Origin: an uncultured Prevotellaceae bacterium
Lineage (GTDB): Bacteria; Bacteroidota; Bacteroidia; Bacteroidales; Bacteroidaceae
NCBI GenBank assembly: GCA_900315745.1
Contig: ONAG01000030.1
Coordinates: 7,207 to 47,390 of the forward strand
Length of the DNA: 40,184 bases
Direction: 5' to 3'
This document shows positions 17,657 through 23,490 of this stretch, piece after piece; positions within the stretch are counted from its first letter, which is position 1, and each line of letters starts with the position of its first letter. The position numbers and the translations under genes are program-made. A model generated the notes under the pieces. It made no database searches and was not told the DNA's origin. It worked only from the letters and a program-made list of their open reading frames with translations.

Positions 17657-18355
17657 TCAAGCCTTGACAGCCTCAACAAACTGCTTGACTTTCTCCACAT
17701 CCTTGACACCTGGCTCTATCTCGAACTTCGAGTTGATGTCAACACCCACAAACTGAGGGTGCTTGAAAGCCTTCACAGCTTCCGCATCTTCAGGCGCTAT
17801 ACCACCCCCTATCAGGAAGGGCACATTTCCCTTATAAGCATTGAGGATGCTCCAATCAAACCTTTTGCCGCAGCCTGTCAAGCCGCTTTTGGTGTGAAAG
17901 AGGAAATAGTCCACTACGGACTCATAATCCTTGCATTTCTCCAAGTCAGCCTCACTCTCCAACATTATTGTCTTCATTATCTTCACAGGACGTATGTCCG
18001 GGTCGAGAGTGCGACGCAGATTCTCAATCATGACAGGAAGTTCTTCACCATGCAACTGCACAATGTCGAGATAGAAATTATAGACTCTTGTCACAATGTT
18101 CTGTGGCATGTCGTCGGCAAACACACCCACCCTCTTTGGCTTGTTTACCCTTGTTGACAATGTGGGTTGCCCTCCTAATTCTTTGGGAGACTTGGCAAAG
18201 GGGGAATAGTCGGGATAGAAACCACCCCTGGCACCAAGCTGCTTCACATATCGAGGACTGGAAGGGCAGAAAATCAATCCAACCCAATCCACATCGAGCT
18301 TTCTTATCTCACGTATATTATCGGCTACGCACAAGCCACAGACTTTTACTATCAT
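17657..18355 (-). CDS. trpF: Phosphoribosylanthranilate isomerase
   Basis: A 232-residue TIM-barrel enzyme that isomerises N-(5-phosphoribosyl)anthranilate to the carboxyphenylamino-ribulose phosphate in tryptophan synthesis. Landmarks are KVCGL with the catalytic Cys6, GLIFCPSSPRYV, VGVFADDMPQNIV, DIVQLHGEE, the phosphate-binding PFLIGGGI and the late VGVDINSKFEIEPGVKD with the catalytic Asp. The loop between PRYV and VGVFA spans about 37 residues (38-74), around 25 more than in the E. coli enzyme, and reads as low-quality sequence rich in Pro, Gly and Lys. Other trp genes are absent from the window, so trpF here stands apart with a thioesterase and a NusG paralogue. A TAACTTTG promoter element lies about 100 bases upstream. 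Confidence 0.93.
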   Translation of the reverse strand: MIVKVCGLCVADNIREIRKLDVDWVGLIFCPSSPRYVKQLGARGGFYPDYSPFAKSPKELGGQPTLSTRVNKPKRVGVFADDMPQNIVTRVYNFYLDIVQLHGEELPVMIENLRRTLDPDIRPVKIMKTIMLESEADLEKCKDYESVVDYFLFHTKSGLTGCGKRFDWSILNAYKGNVPFLIGGGIAPEDAEAVKAFKHPQFVGVDINSKFEIEPGVKDVEKVKQFVEAVKA

Positions 18356-18456
18356 AAAAAAACATTATCTATTATTGAACACCTACCTAAAAATAGGCCA
18401 TCTGCCATATTCTCCCATGAGCAGCCATAAACAAAACAGCCAACCATAAGAGGGTG

Positions 18457-18496
18457 CAAAGTTACGTCTTTTTTGGGAAATAGCATAACTTTATGC
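18457..18496 (-). promoter_or_regulatory. Promoter element and possible operator upstream of trpF
   Basis: On the minus strand TAACTTTG (18457-18464) fits the -7 consensus TAnnTTTG. The -33 position is poor, but it coincides with an inverted repeat, GCATAA-CT-TTATGC (18483-18496), that could be an operator. The -7 call is moderate and the operator is a guess. Confidence 0.4.
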
Positions 18497-18704
18497 AAAA
18501 AACTTGTCGGTTGTCAAATCAGGAATGACAGCATAAATGATTGCATGTGTTATTCGTGGACACAAAGTGAAGTGAGAGCATCATGAAAGGGTGTTTTTGC
18601 CAAAAATCAAGAAAAGAAAAAAGATGGTAGTTTTTTTATTCATTTAACATAATAAAGACAAATTATAATCGTTAAATGAAAAAGAACACTTAAAAGATTA
18701 GCCT
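18497..18704. other. AT-rich gap upstream of the 41-codon gene
   Basis: I see no tRNA, hairpin terminator or convincing promoter here. TGTTTTTG near 18591 is a near miss to the -7 motif, and the stretch before 18705 is simply A/T-rich. Confidence 0.5.
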
Positions 18705-18830
18705 ATGAAAATATTTACTCACGAAGAAACAGAGCCATCACTACACACCCTCAATTTCATAAGAGAATTTGCACGCACGTATCGTGTGATGGAAGTTAAT
18801 GGAAATTTTGTTGGATACTGTCTTAACTAA
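18705..18830 (+). CDS. Small 41-residue protein upstream of rpe
   Basis: An ATG-initiated frame encodes 41 residues, starting MKIFTHEETEPSLHTLNFIR and ending VMEVNGNFVGYCLN before TAA. It starts after an A-rich leader (AAAAGATTAGCCT) and stops only 12 bases before the rpe start on the same strand, so it is probably translated from the same mRNA. The composition is that of a folded small cytoplasmic protein, with no signal peptide or membrane segment. Similar short MKIFTHEE-type proteins seem familiar from Bacteroidales genomes, but I know no function. The protein-like composition and tight spacing are the grounds for the call. Confidence 0.6.
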   Translation: MKIFTHEETEPSLHTLNFIREFARTYRVMEVNGNFVGYCLN

Positions 18831-18842
18831 GCTTGCCTGCTG

Positions 18843-19493
18843 ATGTCGATATTAGTATCCCCCTCCCTATTGGCTGCCGATTTCACCAACCTGCGTGGTG
18901 AAATCGACATGCTCAACCAAAGTTCAGCCGACTGGCTCCACCTGGACGTGATGGATGGTGTTTTCGTACCCAACATCTCTTTTGGCTTCCCTGTCCTTGA
19001 GGGTGTTGCCAAGATATGCCAGAAGCCTCTCGACGTTCATTTCATGACAGTGAATCCCGAGAACTACATCTCACGCACCGCCCGTTTGGGAGCCATGATG
19101 ATGAATGTGCATTACGAAGCATGCACCCACCTGCACCGCACCGTGCAGGAGATTCATCAAGCAGGCATGAAAGCAGGTGTCACACTCAACCCATCTACTC
19201 CTGTGTCGATGCTCGAAGACATCATCTGCGATGTGGACATGGTGCTCCTTATGAGTGTCAACCCTGGTTTCGGCGGACAGAAATTCATTGAGAACACGAT
19301 ATCCAAGATACATCGGCTACGCCAATTGATCAATGAAAGCGGCAGCCATGCCCTTATCGAGATAGACGGTGGGGTTCAAGAAGAAACAGCCCCACGATTG
19401 GCAAGAGCGGGAGCCGACGTACTCGTAAGTGGCAGCTACGTTTTCAAAGCCAAAGACCCCATAGCCACCATAGCGTCGCTCAAAAGCCTTTGA
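18843..19493 (+). CDS. rpe: Ribulose-phosphate 3-epimerase
   Basis: A 216-residue TIM-barrel metalloenzyme interconverting D-ribulose 5-phosphate and D-xylulose 5-phosphate in the pentose phosphate pathway. The family motifs are all present in order: VSPSLLAADF at the start, WLHLDVMDGVFVPNISFG with metal-binding His and Asp, LDVHFMTVNPE, VLLMSVNPGFGGQKFI, ALIEIDGGV and the closing ADVLVSGSYVF. Length is normal for the family. The start MSILVSPSLLAAD fits homologues. It lies 12 bases after the 41-codon gene and converges on the ECF sigma gene with a 21-base gap. Confidence 0.96.
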   Translation: MSILVSPSLLAADFTNLRGEIDMLNQSSADWLHLDVMDGVFVPNISFGFPVLEGVAKICQKPLDVHFMTVNPENYISRTARLGAMMMNVHYEACTHLHRTVQEIHQAGMKAGVTLNPSTPVSMLEDIICDVDMVLLMSVNPGFGGQKFIENTISKIHRLRQLINESGSHALIEIDGGVQEETAPRLARAGADVLVSGSYVFKAKDPIATIASLKSL

Positions 19494-19514
19494 CCCAACG
19501 ACATAGCGTCGCTA

Positions 19515-20111
19515 TCAGTCGAGTTGCAATGCCACATTATGCTCCCTCGCCATCCGGCGGAGGTTGAGCACAGCATACCTCATACGTCCCAATGCCGTAT
19601 TGATGCTCACGCCTGTGGTCTCTGCAATCTCCTTGAACGACATCTCCTGATAGAAACGCATATACACCACCTCACGCTGTGTGGGTGGCAGCATGTTCAT
19701 CATCTTTCGCACATCGCGCATCACCTGTTCATTCACGAAGTGGTTTTCCACATTCATGTCAAGCAAGTCGTTGCCGCCGAGATTCGACAAGTCGTTGCCT
19801 TCTGTAGGCTCAACTATCTTCTCAGCTCTTTGCTCCCTATACCAGTCCATGATCACGTTGTGTGCAATGCGTACGAGCCATGCGCCAAATTTTCCTGAAT
19901 TGGTGTATTTCCGCTGCTGCAACTTGATGATGACCTTTACAAATGTCTCTTGAAAAATGTCGTCTGCCAAGTCACGGTCGCGAACCACAAAAACAATATA
20001 AGTAAAGAGTTTGGTTTTTGTTCTTTCCAACAACAAATCAAACGCCTTATTATCACCGTCGATGTAAGCCAAAGCCAATTCCTCGTCGGTCATTCGGTTC
20101 AGATATTCCAT
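19515..20111 (-). CDS. ECF-type RNA polymerase sigma factor
   Basis: A 198-residue sigma-70 family protein of the extracytoplasmic-function type. Region 2 is seen at about 25-95 (RDLADDIFQETFVKVIIKL, then GKFGAWLVRIAHNVIMDWYR), and region 4 at about 140-190 (LPPTQREVVYMRFYQEMSFK, EIAETTGVSINTALGRMRYA). The linker is acidic and Asn-rich. No FecR-type anti-sigma or SusCD gene adjoins it, so it is not an obvious iron- or glycan-sensing trio; it may be a free-standing housekeeping-type ECF factor. It has a near-perfect promoter of its own, with a leader of about 80 bases. Confidence 0.93.
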   Translation of the reverse strand: MEYLNRMTDEELALAYIDGDNKAFDLLLERTKTKLFTYIVFVVRDRDLADDIFQETFVKVIIKLQQRKYTNSGKFGAWLVRIAHNVIMDWYREQRAEKIVEPTEGNDLSNLGGNDLLDMNVENHFVNEQVMRDVRKMMNMLPPTQREVVYMRFYQEMSFKEIAETTGVSINTALGRMRYAVLNLRRMAREHNVALQLD

Positions 20112-20200
20112 TCCTTAAGATGAATTTGTTATTTAAGTAATGATGTTCCGATAGGCGTGATTTTTTTAAGTTGAACAATAATAATGATAGAATGAGTGTG

Positions 20201-20232
20201 CAAATATAAGTACTTTCCACCATACCGACAAA
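20201..20232 (-). promoter_or_regulatory. Bacteroidetes-type promoter of the sigma factor gene
   Basis: On the minus strand TTTG (20229-20232), exactly 20 bases, and TATATTTG (20201-20208) give a full match to the -33/-7 consensus. Transcription would start near 20195. Confidence 0.8.
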
Positions 20233-20352
20233 TTTTTTCTCATAAAAAATCTAATGGCATGTCCTAAAAAGTTCTTAAAAAGCCTCTAAAAAGCGCATCG
20301 TCCATACAACAAGTCCTACTTGAAAACCAAAGAACAATTTTTTACTAATATT

Positions 20353-20384
20353 ATTGCACGTTTCGAAAAAAAGCATTATTTTTG
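20353..20384 (+). promoter_or_regulatory. Promoter of the cobalamin riboswitch transcript
   Basis: ATTG (20353-20356), 20 bases, then TATTTTTG (20377-20384) fit the Bacteroidetes promoter. The predicted start, around 20389, coincides with the first base of riboswitch helix P1, which supports both calls. Confidence 0.7.
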
Positions 20385-20388
20385 CAGA

Positions 20389-20588
20389 TGAAAAGGTTCG
20401 CTATACGCGATTAGCAAAGGGAACGGGGTGAGAATCCCCGACTGTCTCGCAGCTGTGAGTTCCTTTAATGCGTCAAGCAAAGAGCCACTGCCAATAGGTG
20501 GGAAGGCGCTTGACCGCGGAATGAAGTCAGAAGACCTGCCTTTCGAGCATGACCAAGCTTGCCGACACCTCTCGATGCAAGGGGCAAG
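20389..20588 (+). ncRNA. Cobalamin (B12) riboswitch with P13 regulatory hairpin
   Basis: The conserved core is intact: AAAGGGAACGGGGTGAGAAT, then CCCCGACTGTCTCGCAGCTG, GAGCCACTG, GGTGGGAAGGC and the B12 box AGTCAGAAGACCTGCC. P1 can form between AAAGG (20392-20396) and CCTTT (20539-20543). Downstream, CTTGCC (20558-20563) pairs with GGCAAG (20583-20588), with CCT/AGG inside, leaving a 9-base loop CTCGATGCA (20571-20579). That loop can pair with TGCGTCAAG (20469-20477) at 8 of 9 positions, as expected for the L5-L13 kissing loop that shuts off expression when cobalamin is bound. The 3' arm of P13 contains AAGGGGCAAGG, which could be a ribosome site for an ATG at 20594. No known B12 gene follows. 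Confidence 0.95.
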
Positions 20589-20633
20589 GCGCAATGTGTT
20601 ACTTCTTATTCACTGAATCCTGAATGGCATAAA

Positions 20634-20732
20634 ATGCTGTCGGGTGTTGGTTGTATCTTGCACATACATCATGGCAATGGTGTTGTCGGTATGACATACA
20701 TCCACTCCATTGTGTCAAGAGCGAAGAAGTGA
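20634..20732 (+). CDS. Possible 32-residue peptide on the riboswitch transcript
   Basis: An ATG frame of 33 codons between the riboswitch and the terminator encodes a peptide beginning MLSGVGCILHIHHGNG and ending IVSRAKK, with four His and one Cys. A 9-codon frame (20594-20623, MCYFLFTES) sits just upstream, directly after the sequence that P13 would mask. There is no strong ribosome site for the 32-codon frame itself; it could depend on reinitiation after the 9-codon one. Chance occurrence is quite possible and I know no homologue. It is listed because it is the longest frame that fits wholly inside the riboswitch-controlled transcript. Confidence 0.25.
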   Translation: MLSGVGCILHIHHGNGVVGMTYIHSIVSRAKK

Positions 20733-20790
20733 AAGCGAAAAAAGTGTTTTTTCTCACCAACCGAAGTGTATTATATAAGTTTTTTTTCGA

Positions 20791-20820
20791 GAGCGATGCC
20801 GTGAGGCATCGCTTTTTTTC
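20791..20820 (+). terminator. Strong terminator ending the riboswitch transcript
   Basis: AGCGATGCC and GGCATCGCT form a perfect 9-base-pair stem (20792-20800 with 20805-20813) closed by a GTGA loop and followed by a run of T. A second hairpin (GTGA-AAGC-GAAAAAA with TTTTTTC-TCAC, about 20729-20757) precedes it. The transcript from the riboswitch promoter would be about 430 bases long. Confidence 0.9.
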
Positions 20821-20838
20821 ACGTTTATCCAATAAAGA

Positions 20839-20870
20839 TTCGTTTTTGTCGTTTTATATAAGTAATTTTG
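20839..20870 (+). promoter_or_regulatory. Promoter of the YbhN-type gene
   Basis: TTCG (20839-20842), 20 bases, then TAATTTTG (20863-20870) fit the -33/-7 pattern, with a start near 20876. This separates the membrane-protein gene from the riboswitch transcript, and rules out the TTG at 20868 as its start codon. Confidence 0.6.
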
Positions 20871-20900
20871 CTTGTTGAAAGAAAGATCAGCAATCTCGAC

Positions 20901-21905
20901 ATGGACATCCGTCAGACAACGATAAATACAACGAAAGTGCTCCTGCCCCTATTGTTGGGTGGTGCGATTCTCTATTGGATGTACCGTGACTACGACATGG
21001 AGCAATTCAAGCACATCATGCATGAGGAGATGGACTGGACATGGATGTTTCTTTCTCTTCCGTTTGGAGTGACAGCCCAATTGTTTCGTGGCCTTCGCTG
21101 GAAACAGACACTATCCCCTATTGGCGAGCATGCCCGCAGCCACACATCCATCTGCGCCGTGTTCCTAAGCTATGCCACCAGTCTTGTAATACCTCGTGTA
21201 GGAGAGTTTCTCCGTTGCGGCATACTCAAACGCTACGACAACGTGACGTTTGCCAAGTCCTTAGGCACGGTGGTCACCGAGCGGGCGGTAGATAGCTTGG
21301 TGGTGCTGCTGATCACCATGATAGCCATCCTGTCACAAGTGAGCGTGTTCCACAATTTCTTCATCACCACCGGCACACGCTTCGACACATTCTTCGGCCA
21401 GTTCACCACCACCGGCTATATTGTCACGCTCATCTGCCTGCTTGCCGCCATGCTGTTGTTGTGGCTCTTGGCAAAAGCAATGAAAATGAGCAACAAACTG
21501 AAAGACACACTGTCAAACCTATGGCATGGCATCATGTCGCTGCGCAATGTTGACAATGTCGGCCTATACATATTCTACACATTGGGCATCTGGGGCAGTT
21601 ATTTCCTGCATTTCTACATCACATTCTATTGCTTCGAGGAGACCTCAGCCCTTGGGGCAAGTTGTGCTCTTGTGGCATTCGTGGTGGGAAGCATAGCCGT
21701 GATAGTTCCCACGCCCAACGGTGCCGGTCCCTGGCATTTTTCGGTGAAGACGATGCTCATCCTTTACGGCGTGGAGAGCAACCTCGCCTTGTCGTTCGTT
21801 CTCATCGTACACACAGTCCAAACCATGCTCGTCATCTTGCTCGGCGTCTATGGGTGGGCTGCGCTTGCCATGATTCGGCCCAAGACCAAGACATCCGACA
21901 AATAA
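20901..21905 (+). CDS. YbhN/AglD-type integral membrane protein (flippase-like)
   Basis: A 334-residue polytopic protein of the lysylphosphatidylglycerol synthase transmembrane family, whose members are thought to move or modify lipid-linked compounds. About eight hydrophobic segments are visible (for example VLLPLLLGGAILYWMY, SLVVLLITMIAIL, GYIVTLICLLAAMLLLWLLA). Family marks include RGLRWKQTL, the PRVGEFLRCGILKRYD stretch followed by ERAVDSLVVLL, and the late VPTPNGAGPWHFSVKTML. The ATG at 20901 is chosen because the promoter lies just upstream and an earlier TTG would precede the transcript start. pepD follows 31 bases later. No LPG synthase catalytic domain is present, and the true substrate is unknown. 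Confidence 0.85.
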   Translation: MDIRQTTINTTKVLLPLLLGGAILYWMYRDYDMEQFKHIMHEEMDWTWMFLSLPFGVTAQLFRGLRWKQTLSPIGEHARSHTSICAVFLSYATSLVIPRVGEFLRCGILKRYDNVTFAKSLGTVVTERAVDSLVVLLITMIAILSQVSVFHNFFITTGTRFDTFFGQFTTTGYIVTLICLLAAMLLLWLLAKAMKMSNKLKDTLSNLWHGIMSLRNVDNVGLYIFYTLGIWGSYFLHFYITFYCFEETSALGASCALVAFVVGSIAVIVPTPNGAGPWHFSVKTMLILYGVESNLALSFVLIVHTVQTMLVILLGVYGWAALAMIRPKTKTSDK

Positions 21906-21936
21906 CATATTAACCTTAAAAAAAGACAGAAAAGAC

Positions 21937-23388
21937 ATGAGTGAAATCAAGAACTTGCAGCCTGTCTGCATTTGGAAAAACTTTGAAGCACTGACACAAG
22001 TGCCACGCCCCTCGGGCCACTTGGAGAAAATCCAACAATTCCTCCTCGACTTCGCAGCTGCTGCCGGGGTGGAAGCCTTCAAGGATCCTGCCGGCAACAT
22101 CGTGATGCGGAAGCCCGCCACCCCCGGCATGGAAGGCAAGAAGGGTGTTATTCTTCAAGCCCACATGGACATGGTGCCCCAAAAGAACCCTGAGAGCAAC
22201 CACAACTTCGAGACCGACCCGATAGAGCCTTGGATTGACGGCGACTGGGTGAAGGCAAAAGGCACCACCTTGGGAGCCGACAACGGCATGGGTGTCGCTG
22301 CCATCATGGCTGTGATGGAAGCCAAGGACCTGAAACATGGCCCTATCGATGCACTGATAACCGCTGATGAAGAAACCGGCATGTTCGGAGCCAACGACCT
22401 GCCTGAAAACGAACTTCAAGGCGACATCCTTTTGAATCTCGACTCTGAGACATGGGGAAAATTTGTCATAGGCAGTGCCGGTGGCATCGACGTAACAGCA
22501 ACTCTCGAATACAAGGAAGTGGAGACCGACCCAGACGACGTGGCTGTAAAGGTCACCTTGAAAGGCCTTCGTGGCGGCCACTCTGGTTTGGAGATTCACG
22601 AAGGACGCGCCAATGCCAACAAGCAGATGGTGCGCTTCGTACGTGAGGCAATGGAGGAATGTGAGGCACGCTTGGCTTCTTGGCATGGCGGCAACATGCG
22701 CAATGCCATACCTTTCAAGGCAGAGGTGGTGCTAACCCTTCCCAAAGAGAATGTGGAAGCACTGAAAGAGTTGGTTGCCGACTGGAAAGCTGACATCACC
22801 GACCAATTCAAGAACATCGAAAGCGGCGTGGAGATGTATGCAGAAGATGTGGAAACGCCAAAGACGGAAGTGCCAGAGGAGATACAAGACAACCTCATCA
22901 ACGCCATCTACGCCTGCCATGACGGCGTGATAAGGATGATACCTTCCTACCCCGACGTTGTGGAGACATCTTCCAACCTTGCCATCATCGACATAGAAAG
23001 TGGAAAGGCAGCCATCAAGATATTGGCACGTTCCTCACGTGAGGACATGAAAGACTATGTGGTGAAGACTCTGGAAAGCTGTTTCAGCATGGCAGGTATG
23101 AAAGTTGAAACCGCCGGCAGCTATGGCGGTTGGGACCCCAACCCCGAAAGCCCCATCCTGCACAAGCTTCTCAAAGTGTATAAGGAGCAGAACGGCACAG
23201 ACGGCATCATTCAGGTAGATCATGCCGGACTGGAATGCTCAGTCATCTTGGGCAAGTATCCCCATCTCGACGTGGTATCCCTCGGTCCGACAATGCGAAG
23301 CCCACACACCACAACAGAACGGTGCTACATACCATCCATCGAACCATTCTGGAGACTTCTCAAACAGACTCTTGAGGAAATAGACTGA
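21937..23388 (+). CDS. pepD: Aminoacyl-histidine dipeptidase (PepD-type, M20 family)
   Basis: A 483-residue cytoplasmic metallopeptidase that hydrolyses X-His and other dipeptides. The M20 metal site is intact: His76 and Asp78 in QAHMDMV, Asp115 in TLGADNGMG, the Glu145-Glu146 pair in DEETGMFG (catalytic base and ligand), Asp169 in LLNLDSE, and a late His in SLGPTMRSPHTTTERCYI. The start MSEIKNLQPVCIWKNFEAL with PRPSGH matches the PepD family, as does the length. It is 31 bases after the YbhN-type gene on the same strand, with a terminator following. Confidence 0.95.
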   Translation: MSEIKNLQPVCIWKNFEALTQVPRPSGHLEKIQQFLLDFAAAAGVEAFKDPAGNIVMRKPATPGMEGKKGVILQAHMDMVPQKNPESNHNFETDPIEPWIDGDWVKAKGTTLGADNGMGVAAIMAVMEAKDLKHGPIDALITADEETGMFGANDLPENELQGDILLNLDSETWGKFVIGSAGGIDVTATLEYKEVETDPDDVAVKVTLKGLRGGHSGLEIHEGRANANKQMVRFVREAMEECEARLASWHGGNMRNAIPFKAEVVLTLPKENVEALKELVADWKADITDQFKNIESGVEMYAEDVETPKTEVPEEIQDNLINAIYACHDGVIRMIPSYPDVVETSSNLAIIDIESGKAAIKILARSSREDMKDYVVKTLESCFSMAGMKVETAGSYGGWDPNPESPILHKLLKVYKEQNGTDGIIQVDHAGLECSVILGKYPHLDVVSLGPTMRSPHTTTERCYIPSIEPFWRLLKQTLEEID

Positions 23389-23420
23389 GGTCGTGACCTC
23401 TTCAACACAAGATATGGTAA

Positions 23421-23460
23421 AGCCCCCTGCTGAAATGTTCAACAGGGGGCTCTTCTTATC
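23421..23460 (+). terminator. Terminator after pepD
   Basis: AGCCCCCTG (23421-23429) pairs with CAGGGGGCT (23443-23451), followed by CTTCTTATC. It may also serve the converging DUF349 gene, since its minus-strand tail reads TTTACC. Confidence 0.75.
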
Positions 23461-23490
23461 AAAGTGTGTCCAATTACTTGGGGCTGTTTG

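Noticed and set aside
18356-18704. Intergenic space that might hold a tRNA or an attachment site
   Set aside because: No cloverleaf-like inverted pairs, T-loop sequence or direct repeats flanking an element were found.
19468-19513. Direct repeat CATAGCGTCGCT at the end of rpe (19468 and 19502)
   Set aside because: Too short and only two copies; one copy lies in coding sequence. No sign of an attachment site or CRISPR.
20376-20594. Minus-strand 72-codon frame over the riboswitch
   Set aside because: It is exactly opposite the conserved RNA; no promoter or homology supports it.
20651-20878. 75-codon frame from TTG after the riboswitch
   Set aside because: It runs straight through the terminator at 20791-20820 and into the next promoter, so it is unlikely to be translated as a unit.
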